Shown: positions 1-7,796, counted from the first letter of the stretch. The stretch: 64,000 nt of DNA from Marisediminicola antarctica (GCF_009930795.1 NZ_CP017146.1:2046001-2110000), one strand, 5' to 3'. The notes: generated by a model from the sequence alone, not told the origin. Numbers and translations: made by a program.

Positions 1-292
1 GGGTCAAACTCGCGCGGACAGCGCTGCCGGCTGCTGGCCGGTGGGCGTCTTGGCCCCCAATTGCGCAGGCTGAATATTCCTCCACGTGGCCGATGTGGGT
101 GAATCGCATCTTGCCGAGGGGGAGCGGTTGAAGGCCGCGCTTCAGGATACCGTGGTCCCCGCCTTTCGGAGTTGGGCTGTTTCCCCAGATGGCACGTCGA
201 AACCTGAGCGTCCGCGAGTTGTTCGTTGTGTTGATGGCACCCGCGCCGACGGTGAAGCTGATCCGCACCCCATGCGAGGTAGCCGCGTCGTC
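1..292. other. No gene recognised at the left edge
   Basis: No convincing coding frame was found. The short open frames on the + strand have low-complexity translations without recognisable domains or ribosome binding sites. The stretch lies downstream of the toxin gene that ends at 293 and may hold that operon's terminator or a decayed gene. Confidence 0.4.
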
Positions 293-670
293 TCAGCGCG
301 CCTCGTCACCCGTGGCGATTAGGCCGGCGATTTCGGGGACGTCGTCGAGGTGCCCGGAGGCGACATCCACGATGAAGTCGTAGGCCTCGTCGTTGGACCA
401 GGTCAGCCGTCGTCCGTGCATACCGAGCAACGCGATCAGGCCAGCGAGACTCAGTCGCTTGTTCCCATCGACCAGGCCGTGGTTGCGGGCCAGGGAGTGA
501 GTCAGCGCCGCGGCCTTCTCGTTGAGAGACTCGTAGGCATCTTTTCCGAAGGCGCTGGCCCGTGGTCGAGCGAGTGCTGACTCGAGCAGTCCCTGGTCAC
601 GGATCAGCATGTCTGCCCCGAGTGTTCGCTGCCCGATGTAGAGGAGATCGGCGTAGGTGAGATAGATCAC
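293..670 (-). CDS. doc: Doc-like toxin of the Fic/Doc family
   Basis: A 125-residue single-domain protein of the Fic/Doc superfamily. The core motif is at residues 64-72 (H-G-L-V-D-G-N-K-R), which fits the Doc consensus HxFx(D/A)GN(K/G)R except that Phe is Leu. The Lys before the Arg is the Doc-type feature; Doc of phage P1 phosphorylates EF-Tu and so halts translation, whereas canonical Fic proteins AMPylate. Length matches Doc (about 125). The GTG start at 670 overlaps the TGA of the upstream antitoxin gene, so the two are translationally coupled. The antitoxin-first order is usual for such modules. The kinase activity is inferred from the family; the Phe-to-Leu change makes it less certain. 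Confidence 0.85.
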   Translation of the reverse strand: MIYLTYADLLYIGQRTLGADMLIRDQGLLESALARPRASAFGKDAYESLNEKAAALTHSLARNHGLVDGNKRLSLAGLIALLGMHGRRLTWSNDEAYDFIVDVASGHLDDVPEIAGLIATGDEAR

Positions 671-870
671 TTTCCGAGGCGGTCAAGCGCTTCCGCGTAG
701 CGGGGGAGCTCTTCGTCGAGGACGCTGCTCAAGAGATCCCGACGACTGTGGTTTTCGACGTATTCACGCACCGCCTGCTTGACGACCTCCTGCATGGAGC
801 GGGACTCGTATTCGGCACGTCGACGCAGCGCCTCCGTCTCGGCATCAGTCAATCGAAGGGTCATAGGCAT
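667..870 (-). CDS. Ribbon-helix-helix antitoxin paired with Doc
   Basis: A 67-residue protein. Residues 3-10 (M-T-L-R-L-T-D-A) form a predicted beta strand, followed by two helices (about 10-22 and 26-40), the usual CopG/Arc-like ribbon-helix-helix DNA-binding fold. The C-terminal 25 residues are charged and probably wrap the toxin. This differs from the classical Phd partner of Doc, which has a different DNA-binding fold. The ATG at 870 is preceded at 879-896 by an inverted repeat that is a likely autoregulatory operator. Stop and toxin start overlap (GTGA). Confidence 0.8.
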   Translation of the reverse strand: MPMTLRLTDAETEALRRRAEYESRSMQEVVKQAVREYVENHSRRDLLSSVLDEELPRYAEALDRLGK

Positions 871-878
871 GCGTCGAT

Positions 879-896
879 GGTATCACCAGTGACACC
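879..896. promoter_or_regulatory. Inverted-repeat operator of the toxin-antitoxin operon
   Basis: GGTATCAC-CA-GTGACACC: two 8-base arms matching at 7 of 8 positions around a 2-base centre, 9 bases upstream of the antitoxin ATG on the minus strand. Position and symmetry suit a ribbon-helix-helix dimer repressing its own operon. Function is inferred. Confidence 0.55.
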
Positions 897-1189
897 ACCA
901 ATCCAGTATTCGCATCCGCGATTGCCTCACAACGCGGGCCCAAACCCGGGACTTGATGCGGGTGCTCAAAGACCCCGTCGCAGCCCGCTTGTCGCGGGTT
1001 CAGGTCCAGTCCGCCCAACATCGAAATACTGTTTCACCGGGGTTTCTTGTCCTTGCCGAAAGGGCGAGACTCGACTATCCAACGATTATCCTACGATAAT
1101 TCGTCGGCAGGGCGCCTTTAGGCCGCTTCGATGGAAAGGTGCACGAGCGGCTTCGACTCACCGGGGGTGGCCTCGGACACCTAGGGGTT

Positions 1190-1312
1190 ATGGACACCCA
1201 ACGCCTTTCCGGGCTCGGCCTCGACCCCGTGTGCACAACAAGCGAGCTCACTGAGTATCTCGCGCACACGTGTAGACGATCTACCACCATCACGCAGCAG
1301 AATGAAAGGTCG
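1190..1312 (+). pseudogene. Possible decayed excisionase/HTH fragment
   Basis: From the ATG at 1190 the translation runs M-D-T-Q-R-L-S-G-L-G-L-D-P-V-C-T-T-S-E-L-T-E-Y-L, in two pieces resembling the start of excisionase-type (MerR superfamily) DNA-binding domains, where a T-x-x-E-L-A-E-Y-L helix is followed by G-V-P-x-x-T-I-Y. The second half of that motif (V-stop-T-I-Y) appears shortly after in another frame, at about 1270. This suggests a frameshifted remnant. The rest of 897-1340 shows only a small 6-bp hairpin (ATTATC/GATAAT near 1083-1098) and no other gene. Confidence 0.25.
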
Positions 1313-1340
1313 AGCCAGCCGCGTTCACTTTCCAGCACTG

Positions 1341-1721
1341 TCACGGGAGGAGACCGATCCAGAGTCCAAGGCCCGATGCCGAAGCGGAGGCGATGAGCAT
1401 TCCCAGTGCGTTGATGAGGGCAGCCCGGAACCGACGCTCGCGCGCGAACAGCACGGTTTCGAGACTCGCCGTGCTGAATGTCGTGTACCCGCCCATCAGG
1501 CCGCCGCCGAGGACCAGTTGCAGCTCCGGAGGCAGGAGGTTCCCGAGTGCGAATCCGGTGATCAGCCCAAGACCAAACGAACCGGAGACATTGATGAGCA
1601 TTGTGCCGATTGGCCTGACCGATGCGGGGACTCTGGCCCGCACCACACCGTCGATCAGCAGCCGCATGGCCGCGCCGACTCCTCCGGCCAGGGCGATGAC
1701 GATGAACAGCAGCAGGTTCAT
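1341..1721 (-). CDS. crcB: CrcB/Fluc fluoride ion channel
   Basis: A 126-residue protein with four predicted membrane segments. It has the family marks G-T-M-L-I-N-V-S-G-S-F at about 39-49 (the conserved Asn of the GNxxG region) and G-G-Y-T-T-F-S-T-A-S at 77-86, which carries the Phe and Thr/Ser residues lining the fluoride path. Fluc proteins work as dual-topology dimers that export fluoride. Many actinobacteria carry two crcB genes in tandem; here the ATG at 1721 overlaps the stop of an upstream crcB-like stump (ATGA), so this is the second gene of the pair. The original promoter was probably lost with the upstream gene, so expression is uncertain. Confidence 0.9.
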   Translation of the reverse strand: MNLLLFIVIALAGGVGAAMRLLIDGVVRARVPASVRPIGTMLINVSGSFGLGLITGFALGNLLPPELQLVLGGGLMGGYTTFSTASLETVLFARERRFRAALINALGMLIASASASGLGLWIGLLP

Positions 1722-1855
1722 ATGCTGCCCGAGTCCGAGCTGGATTCAGGGTCGAGCGCGGGCGCCGGACACCACCGGTGCGCTGCTGCCGCCGCAGATA
1801 TTCCGGCCAAGGAGGCGACCCCGCCTAGGGTGACGGTACCGAGCGAGTAGAGGAT
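1718..1855 (-). pseudogene. 3' stump of a first crcB gene
   Basis: The minus-strand frame ending at 1718 reads ...I-L-Y-S-L-G-T-V-T-L-G-G-V-A-S-L-A-G-I-S and then a charged tail, which resembles the last membrane helix of CrcB. Upstream of the Ile codon at 1855 the frame stops resembling CrcB, and the opposite strand becomes formamidase. It is therefore only the last fifth of a crcB1 gene, cut at about 1855, with its stop overlapping the start of the intact crcB. The open frame formally extends to 1933 but that part is antisense to formamidase sequence. Confidence 0.6.
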
Positions 1856-1856
1856 G

Positions 1857-2465
1857 GCCGGCGAGGCAGCCCGCACCGCCCCGCCTCGGGAAAATGGTGG
1901 CAACCAGGATATTAAGAATATGTCGAAGGGCACCCGGATTTTCTACCCCGTCTTCGTCGACGGCGCGAACCTGTCGTTGGGAGACCTTCACTTCTCCCAG
2001 GGCGACGGCGAGATCACCTTCTGCGGAGCCATCGAGATGGGTGGTTTTATCGATCTGAGGGTGGATCTGATCAAGGGCGGAATGGACACCTACGGTGTAA
2101 GCGAGAACGCTATCTTCATGCCGGGAAACGTGGATCCGCGCTATAGCGAATGGATCGCGTTCTCCGGCACTTCGGTCACACTGAGCGGTGAGCAGCGCTA
2201 TTTGGACTCCCACCTGTCATACCAGAGGGCTTGTCTCCACGCCATCGACTACCTGGTCAAGTTCGGCTACAGCCCGGAACAGGCGTATCTCCTGCTCGGC
2301 GCCGCACCGATCGAAGGCCGGCTCTCCGGGGTGGTGGACATTCCGAATTCCTGTTCAACCGTTTACATTCCGACGGCGATCTTCGACTTCGATGTGCGTC
2401 CCTCGGCAGCGGGGCCGTTCCAGATCACCCCGGGGATCGGCGCGCCGAAGGCCAATAACCGGTGA
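1857..2465 (+). pseudogene. fmdA: 3' half of a formamidase (FmdA/AmdA) gene
   Basis: The translation from 1857 matches the C-terminal half of formamidase/acetamidase, which hydrolyses formamide or acetamide to ammonia and acid: P-P-R-E-N-G-G-N, F-S-Q-G-D-G-E-I-T-F-C-G-A-I-E-M, and the C-terminal S-P-E-Q-A-Y-L-L-L-G-A-A-P-I-E-G-R. These proteins are normally about 410 residues; only some 200 remain. The 5' half with its promoter is missing and homology begins right at the crcB1 stump. An ATG at 1921 could start a shorter peptide, but a catalytic protein is not expected. The native terminator follows at 2484-2522. Confidence 0.8.
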
Positions 2466-2483
2466 CGTGACGCATTACTCAGG

Positions 2484-2522
2484 AAGCAGGCGCCCAGTCC
2501 CCAACGGACTGGGCGCCTGCTT
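2484..2522 (+). terminator. Rho-independent terminator after the formamidase remnant
   Basis: A near-perfect 17-bp stem (2484-2500 with 2506-2522) enclosing a 5-base loop, 19 bases after the formamidase stop and followed by a short T run. It is one of the strongest hairpins in the window, and its survival shows that only the 5' part of the formamidase gene was lost. Confidence 0.8.
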
Positions 2523-2689
2523 TCCGACCGCCCCGTCCGCGGAACTATGAACGCTCCCACCCATATTCCCGAACGTCCTATCGTGAAATTTCGTCTGACC
2601 AGTCATTCCGAGGAAGGGCCGGGAGACGGTCAACCAAAGGCTGACATTCTCCCGGCCCCGATACTCAGATGAACGGCAACTACTGAGGG

Positions 2690-3109
2690 CTACTCCGGCA
2701 GGGGAGTCACGTCGTCAGCGATCACTGCAAGGGTGTCGTCGTAGTCGAGAACGAGTTCTCGTTCGTCGTCGTCAAAGCCGAGGCCGTAATCGGCCTCAAC
2801 GTCTACCGTGACGAACTCGACCACGGTACCTGTGATCTGAACTTCGTCGCCCTCTTCCACGTCGCTGGCCATGCCGTCAGCGATGATCAAGGTATCGCCC
2901 TCGCCCACTGTGAAAGAGTTGGGGCCGAAGACTTCCTGTACTTCGTTCTGCAACGTCACGGGCGAACCGAGAAGCAACGCTTCGGCCACGGGACCCTCTT
3001 CTTCCGCCTGGTCAACGACGGTCTCCTCTGCGCAGCCGGTCAAAACTGCCGCGACGAGCAGGACTCCGAAGGGAAGCGCCGCCCACTTGGAATTCATTAC
3101 CTTGTTCAT
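2690..3109 (-). CDS. Secreted lipoprotein, OB-like, function unknown
   Basis: 139 residues with a type II signal peptide: Lys at 3 and 8, hydrophobic core 10-22, lipobox L-T-G-C with the lipidated Cys at 26. The mature part is very acidic. Its central segment has the pattern G-D-E-V-Q-I-T-G-T-V-V-E-F, typical of small OB-like beta domains. The divergent lipoprotein at 3591 has a comparable V-Q-V-T-G segment, so the two are probably distant paralogues. A strong Shine-Dalgarno (AGGAGGAG) lies 5 bases before the ATG. No specific function can be assigned; it is expected on the outer face of the membrane. Confidence 0.75.
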   Translation of the reverse strand: MNKVMNSKWAALPFGVLLVAAVLTGCAEETVVDQAEEEGPVAEALLLGSPVTLQNEVQEVFGPNSFTVGEGDTLIIADGMASDVEEGDEVQITGTVVEFVTVDVEADYGLGFDDDERELVLDYDDTLAVIADDVTPLPE

Positions 3110-3185
3110 TGTGATCTCCTCCTCTTGGTTGGGGTCCGGCGGCGCATTCCGGCCCGTCTTTTTGTTACGTACGTTCAGCGCCGTC

Positions 3186-3532
3186 TAACAACGGTAAGCA
3201 CGCTGAGCAATCAGATTCAAGGTGCGCGCCGCTCCCACGGCCCCATAGGTGGCGATCGTTATTGCGCTGTTGCGTCATCGTTATTTGGCTGTTGCGGCAC
3301 CGTTATCTGGCTGAGACCCCGTCTCTCCTGCTGGCATTCTGAGTCGATGCTTGAGCCCGGCGGCGTGCTGTTTCAGGGTGCGTGCGAGCGTGATCAGCTT
3401 GGAGAATGTTCCGGGGGCAGCGCTGCTGACCCTGGTGATCGGGACGTAACAGCCAAATAACGATGCCCGCGTAAAGAGCGGCGGGTGGGACGCGCTCCTT
3501 GAATCTGCTTGCTCAGCATGCTTATCGTGTTG
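3186..3532. mobile_element. Small non-autonomous transposon-like element
   Basis: Its ends are about 42-bp imperfect inverted repeats (3186-3228 and 3491-3532), sharing cores such as GCTGAGCAA and CAGATTCAAGG. Inside the left end a 20-base motif, ATCGTTATTTGGCTGTTGCG, is repeated at a 22-base period (3255-3274, 3277-3296, and a partial copy at 3299-3312). One inverted copy lies at 3445-3464 near the right end. Multiple sub-terminal repeats are a mark of IS21-type ends. No transposase frame remains, so this looks like an internally deleted insertion sequence or MITE, sitting between two divergent lipoprotein genes. The repeats are seen directly; the IS21 affinity is inferred. Confidence 0.55.
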
Positions 3533-3590
3533 GCGCGGCGCTCGAGAGAAGTAACCGAAGGCGTCCACTCAGGCAAAGAAAGTTGGCGAA

Positions 3591-4139
3591 ATGGTCAAGC
3601 CCCTGAACGCCCAGCCGAACCTCCGCTGGACCTCTCGCGCAGCCGCGATCGGCGCCGGTCTGCTGCTGCTGCCAGCACTCGCCGGCTGCAGTAATGACAC
3701 CGCCGGGCCGGAAACCGGCGTCGATGTAGAAGACGTCGTGGAAGGCGACGAAGAGGTGCTCGAAGAGCCCAACCCGGGGCAATACGACGACATCTACGAC
3801 GAAGACTTCTTCGACTCCATCACGAACTACATCGACACCGATGTGGTGCTCTCGGCGACAGTCGGCGAGGTGCTCTCCGACACGGCGCTCACCATCGCCG
3901 GAACTGACAACACGACAGTCGAGCCGTTACTCATCATCCATGAGGAATCCGTCGTTGGTCTCGACGAGGGCATCGTCGTTCAGGTGACCGGCAGACCCTA
4001 CTCAAGGTTCGGGATCGCCGAAGTCGAGGCGCGCAGGGGGCTCGACCTCGATGATGCGACGCTCGCGGAGTGGGAGGGTCAACCGTTCGTTGAGGCGACC
4101 CGAATCGACACCTCACCGGAGTTCGACGAGGAAGAGTAG
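3591..4139 (+). CDS. Acidic lipoprotein, function unknown
   Basis: 182 residues with a lipoprotein signal: an Arg-containing n-region, hydrophobic stretch at about 18-31, and L-A-G-C with Cys at 33. A very acidic linker of about 40 residues (Asp/Glu-rich) precedes a globular part with I-V-V-Q-V-T-G-R-P, again suggesting an OB-like barrel. It points away from the other lipoprotein, with the transposon-like element in between, so its native promoter region may have been disrupted. The Shine-Dalgarno before the ATG is weak. Confidence 0.7.
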   Translation: MVKPLNAQPNLRWTSRAAAIGAGLLLLPALAGCSNDTAGPETGVDVEDVVEGDEEVLEEPNPGQYDDIYDEDFFDSITNYIDTDVVLSATVGEVLSDTALTIAGTDNTTVEPLLIIHEESVVGLDEGIVVQVTGRPYSRFGIAEVEARRGLDLDDATLAEWEGQPFVEATRIDTSPEFDEEE

Positions 4140-4159
4140 CCAGTCCCTGCGGCAGGCGT

Positions 4160-4702
4160 TCATTTCCGGGCCGAATTTTGTATTTCAGCAGTCTGGTCTT
4201 TCCACCGTGCAAGCGCCAACCCGGCGACGATTGCACCGAGCCCGCCAACAGCGAGATCTCCTAGGGTGTCACCGTAGCCGACGTTCAGTCCCGCGTCGAA
4301 AACGGCGTTCCCGATCCACTCCGCGAATTCCCAGAGCACTGCAACACTGATGCCGAATGCGAAGGTGAGCACCACGATCGACCTGGACGGCAACGCCTTG
4401 CCGACCGAGGTACCGGGGGTGACATCCAGTCGAGCAAGCAACAGGAATAGCACGGCCGCCGACGCACCCACCGTAATGAAGTGCACCACAAGATCCCACC
4501 AACCGATTGCCGCGTAAAGCCCTATGACCGCGCTCCACGCGGCCAGCAGTATGGTCGAACTGAACGCCGCATCGAAGGGGCCGGCAAGTCGAGCTACACG
4601 CGGGAGTATCAGCACACCCAGCACCACCACGAAAGTCAGAGACTCCGGAATCCCGAACCAGATAGGGGCGACAGGGGTGCTGAGCGCCGCAGCGATTCTC
4701 AC
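4160..4702 (-). CDS. YjdF-like (DUF2238-type) membrane protein
   Basis: A 180-residue integral membrane protein with five or six predicted helices. Family marks are a W-W-D-L-V-V-H-F segment in the middle, W-E-F-A-E-W-I-G, and G-Y-G-D-T-L-G-D-L-A near the C-terminus, where conserved His, Glu and Asp residues lie in or next to the membrane. The same three landmarks recur in the protein at 47,709-48,314, so the window holds two paralogues. The family's function is unknown. The GTG start at 4702 is the only reasonable start in frame. It converges on the lipoprotein gene that ends at 4139. Confidence 0.75.
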   Translation of the reverse strand: MRIAAALSTPVAPIWFGIPESLTFVVVLGVLILPRVARLAGPFDAAFSSTILLAAWSAVIGLYAAIGWWDLVVHFITVGASAAVLFLLLARLDVTPGTSVGKALPSRSIVVLTFAFGISVAVLWEFAEWIGNAVFDAGLNVGYGDTLGDLAVGGLGAIVAGLALARWKDQTAEIQNSARK

Positions 4703-4740
4703 TGCGTCACCGATCCGGCGTCCCCGCCTGTGCGCTGAGC

Positions 4741-5056
4741 GGTAGGTGTCCTGGGTGCATTTTATAGTTCTAGACTCTCTCGCCTAACCTGCCGGGCGCG
4801 ACAGAGGTCGCAGGCTCAATTTGAATTTATCGAAGCGCAGGCAAGGACATCGCCGAGACGACATGGATCATCGAAGACATTTTGGAAAACGACATAGTCA
4901 CGACTCTGGACGAGGCAGACCAGCGACCCGGTCCGGAGTTCGAGGCCAGCTCGTAGTCGGCGTCCGGGGCCAAAATGTGCCGGCACAGAGGACCAGTCAC
5001 GGCCGCGCACAAATTCCACGACTTGAAGCTCAGCTCTCGCGGAAGGGGAACACGAC
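4741..5056. other. Intergenic region with an open frame lacking a start
   Basis: No complete gene is visible. On the + strand an open stretch of about 45 codons ends at 4956 and would encode ...D-I-A-E-T-T-W-I-I-E-D-I-L-E-N-D-I-V-T-T-L, which looks protein-like. It has no start codon after the preceding stop, so it may be the decayed end of a small gene. The promoter of the gene at 5057 should lie in this stretch. Confidence 0.35.
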
Positions 5057-6088
5057 ATGGCGATTGTCGCTGTGATGGCGGATCCCGGGCTGCCGGAGCG
5101 ATTGGCCAGTCGCTTGGCCGAGCCGCTCCGGGATGTGCTGATGTCCTGGACCGGCTCGGAAAAGGAGTGGGATGTTCAGGTGGGCCAGAAAACGTTGCAG
5201 CTCGATGGAGATGGCCAGGTGCCCCTGATGGACCGTGCTGAAGAGCTCAGAGCGGCTAATGGGTGGGATTTCATCGTCTACATCACGGACCTGCCACGCT
5301 TTCACGACCACCAGACGCTCCTCACCGAGTCGGACGGTTCCTGTGGCGCGGCGCTGGTCTCCCTCCCCGCGTTGGGCTGGTTCCGGGTGCGCACCGCCCT
5401 GCAGAAGGAGTTGGTGCGAGTGGTGAAGGATCTCGCAGTGCAGGCCGAGATCGCCCAGGGGAGTGCCGGAAGCAGCCAGGCGGCGGGTGAGGGGCGGGGC
5501 ACGGTGCACTCCAGTGACGGTGCGCGCACCTATGAGACGATCCCGGATCGGCGAGGCCAGGTGCGCCTTCTGGGTGGGATGGTGCGAAGCAATCGACCCG
5601 GTCGGCTCGTTGAATCGTTGTCCAGTGCTGCAGGGGCGGCGATGGCGACTGGCGCGTTCGGTACCTTCTACGCATCCATCTGGAGTATGGCCGATTCGTC
5701 GAGCAGTCTGCGGCTCGCCCTCATCACCGTGTTCGCGGTGACGGCTCTGACGGGGTGGTTGATCGTCCACAACGGTCTGTGGCCGAACGCGCGAACCGAC
5801 CCCAACGGCACATCGGCAACCCTCGACGACATGGCGACTGTCGTGACGGTCCTCTTGAGCGTCGCAGTGATCTATGGGGGGCTCTACCTGGCCGTGTTGC
5901 TCGGCTCGCTGGTCGTGATTTCAGGGCAGTACATGCAAGCCCAGTTGGGCCATCCGGTCTCGATTGTGGAATACGCGAACCTCGCCTGGCTGTCAGGATC
6001 TCTGGGAACTCTCGCTGGAGCGATGGGATCAAACTTCGACGGAGCCGACGCCGTGAGAAAGGCGACGTACAGCGGCCGGGAACATTAA
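5057..6088 (+). CDS. Membrane protein with an N-terminal soluble domain, unknown
   Basis: 343 residues. The first 130 form a soluble domain that begins with a strand (I-V-A-V-M-A-D-P) and contains W-D-F-I-V-Y-I-T-D-L-P, suggesting an alpha/beta fold. A polar linker (about 135-180) leads to four predicted membrane helices (about 185-205, 215-235, 262-290, 305-320). This type is found in other actinobacteria without an assigned function. The ATG follows a GGAAGGGG Shine-Dalgarno. It appears to be transcribed alone. Confidence 0.65.
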   Translation: MAIVAVMADPGLPERLASRLAEPLRDVLMSWTGSEKEWDVQVGQKTLQLDGDGQVPLMDRAEELRAANGWDFIVYITDLPRFHDHQTLLTESDGSCGAALVSLPALGWFRVRTALQKELVRVVKDLAVQAEIAQGSAGSSQAAGEGRGTVHSSDGARTYETIPDRRGQVRLLGGMVRSNRPGRLVESLSSAAGAAMATGAFGTFYASIWSMADSSSSLRLALITVFAVTALTGWLIVHNGLWPNARTDPNGTSATLDDMATVVTVLLSVAVIYGGLYLAVLLGSLVVISGQYMQAQLGHPVSIVEYANLAWLSGSLGTLAGAMGSNFDGADAVRKATYSGREH

Positions 6089-6193
6089 CGGTACCAACTG
6101 GCCGCGAACGAGCAATCAACGAGCGACCCCGGGCAGTAAAGCCGCAAGGGTGTCAGCAGTGCCCGCTCATCCGCTTTGCGCAGTGGACCGGGC

Positions 6194-7051
6194 CTAGTAC
6201 TTGTAGAACCCTTCGCCGGTCGCGACGCCCAGCTTGCCCTTGTCGATGTAGTTCTCTTTGAGATATGTGGCCCACTGCTGAGACGCGGGGTCGCTACTCG
6301 CAGCCGAAATATTGTAGGCGGTCGTGAGCCCCACGACGTCGTAGATCTCAAACGGGCCGGCGGGCGCGCCCGTCGCTATCCGCCACGTTTTGTCGACCGT
6401 CTCCGGGTCGGCATAGCCGCCGAGTACCAATCCAGCGCCCGCCTGGAGGAATGGAACGAGTAGTGAGTTGAGGACGTAGCCAGCCTTTTCTTTCTTCAGC
6501 TCGATGGGCACGAGACCGCTGCCCTCTGCGAACTTCACCACCGCCGCGTAGACATCCGGATCAGTGTCGGTGGTCCCCATGATTTCGGCCGTGTTGTAGC
6601 GCCAGACCTGGTTGGCGTAGTGCAGCGCCAGGAACCGGTCGGGCCGCCCGGTGAACTCTTTAAGGTCGCTCGGCAGAAGAGTGGACGAGTTCGTTGCGAA
6701 GATCGATTTCGCGGGAGCGACGTCCGCCAGCTTCGTATAGAGATCGCGTTTGATGTCGAGAGACTCGGGTGCCGCCTCAATGACGAGGTCGGCATCGACG
6801 ACCGCGTCGGCGAGGTCCGGGGTGAGTGCCAGGTGGGCGAGTGCGGCGGCTACTTTCTCCGGTGTTGCAGCGACGGTGTCGTCCGTCTGGTATACCTTCG
6901 CGAGACCCGCGAATCGATCCTTGGCCTTCTCAACGATCTCGTCGCTAATGTCGTAGGCAGTCACGTCATAGCCGAAATATGCAGCCTGGAAAGCGATCTG
7001 GGAACCGAGGACACCGGTGCCGAGTACTGTCACCTTGTTGATTGCTGGCAT
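6194..7051 (-). CDS. 3-hydroxyacyl-CoA dehydrogenase (single-domain type)
   Basis: 285 residues, the usual length of stand-alone 3-hydroxybutyryl-CoA dehydrogenases, which oxidise (S)-3-hydroxyacyl-CoA with NAD. The NAD motif G-T-G-V-L-G is at 11-16, followed by the acidic residue of V-T-A-Y-D-I-S that selects NAD over NADP. The substrate side shows F-A-T-N-S-S-T, and the catalytic His-Glu pair lies in A-L-H-Y-A-N and T-A-E-I-M-G. A good Shine-Dalgarno (AAAGGAGAG) precedes the ATG. It lies 46 bases downstream of the tetR gene on the same strand, so it is probably in that gene's transcript. The context suggests beta-oxidation of products made by the fused monooxygenase-hydrolase on the other side of tetR. 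Confidence 0.9.
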   Translation of the reverse strand: MPAINKVTVLGTGVLGSQIAFQAAYFGYDVTAYDISDEIVEKAKDRFAGLAKVYQTDDTVAATPEKVAAALAHLALTPDLADAVVDADLVIEAAPESLDIKRDLYTKLADVAPAKSIFATNSSTLLPSDLKEFTGRPDRFLALHYANQVWRYNTAEIMGTTDTDPDVYAAVVKFAEGSGLVPIELKKEKAGYVLNSLLVPFLQAGAGLVLGGYADPETVDKTWRIATGAPAGPFEIYDVVGLTTAYNISAASSDPASQQWATYLKENYIDKGKLGVATGEGFYKY

Positions 7052-7097
7052 GTTCTTCTCTCCTTTTGTCGATCGTGCATGACTGTTGTGCAGCCGT

Positions 7098-7730
7098 TTA
7101 CATCGTTGCTTGGGGGTGTGTCCCGTAAATACTGAGTGTCCAGACGCTCACGAGCACGTCGACGAGCAACGACTGGCTGATCGCCGGCTGCTCCCGGGCG
7201 AAAGCCGCTGACAGAACACGTTCGTTCATCAGATTGAGCGCGACTGCCAGGTCTCGTGCGGGTATTCCGTTGGGTGCTGTACCCCGCTTTCGCTCCGCGG
7301 CAATGGCCCTGGCTGAGTAGTCGACCCACGACTCCATTGCGCTGGCCCACAGGGCCTGGATGTCGGGGTTATGCAGCCGAGCAGCCATCGCCGTCGCGGC
7401 GACCGCTTCGTGTTTCGTGAACACCTCGACAAAGACGCTGATGGAGCTTCTCCACGGATCGCCCACCGCGGAGGCCGGTTCTGCGGGCAGAGTTGAGAGG
7501 GCCTGATCGACTTCGTCGATCACGCGGGTCAGGAGCGCGATCACCACCTCCTCCTTCGAAGAGAAGTACGAGTAGAAGCTGGGTCGCGAAATTCCGGCCC
7601 CGCGAGCCAAGTCCTCGATGGAGATATCGCCGAGAGGACGCTGCGTCAGCAGGGCCTCAGCTGTCACGAGGATAGCGTCGTGGCGCTCGTCTCCTGAGGG
7701 GCGCGTACTCCCGCGTTCACGTCGTGCCAT
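7098..7730 (-). CDS. TetR-family repressor (EthR-like position)
   Basis: 210 residues. The TetR helix-turn-helix is at about 38-62 (I-E-D-L-A-R-G-A-G-I-S-R-P-S-F-Y-S-Y-F), with the hallmark Tyr-Phe and the K-E-E-V helix after it. The C-terminal part is a divergent helical ligand-binding domain. It is transcribed away from the EthA-like monooxygenase gene; the 66-base gap carries two copies of a 16-base palindrome. This copies the ethR-ethA arrangement of Mycobacterium, where EthR represses ethA. By inference it senses a substrate or product of the fused enzyme and also controls its own transcript with the dehydrogenase. Confidence 0.9.
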   Translation of the reverse strand: MARRERGSTRPSGDERHDAILVTAEALLTQRPLGDISIEDLARGAGISRPSFYSYFSSKEEVVIALLTRVIDEVDQALSTLPAEPASAVGDPWRSSISVFVEVFTKHEAVAATAMAARLHNPDIQALWASAMESWVDYSARAIAAERKRGTAPNGIPARDLAVALNLMNERVLSAAFAREQPAISQSLLVDVLVSVWTLSIYGTHPQATM

Positions 7731-7749
7731 CTCTCCACTCTATGCCAAT

Positions 7750-7785
7750 TCGACAGCATGTTGGATTTATCGACACCCTGTTGAT
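7750..7785. promoter_or_regulatory. Twin TetR operators between tetR and the monooxygenase gene
   Basis: Two direct copies of an imperfect palindrome, TCGACAGCATGTTGGA (7750-7765) and TCGACACCCTGTTGAT (7770-7785), begin exactly 20 bases apart, about two helical turns. Arms TCGACA/TGTTGA match at 5 of 6 positions. They fill the 66-base gap between the divergent starts at 7730 and 7797, so one bound repressor array could shut both promoters. Binding is inferred from position and symmetry. Confidence 0.65.
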
Positions 7786-7796
7786 ACGGTTCGGTC

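Noticed and set aside
1083-1098. Short AT-rich hairpin as terminator or operator
   Set aside because: A 6-base stem with no T run and no gene end nearby; not distinguishable from chance.
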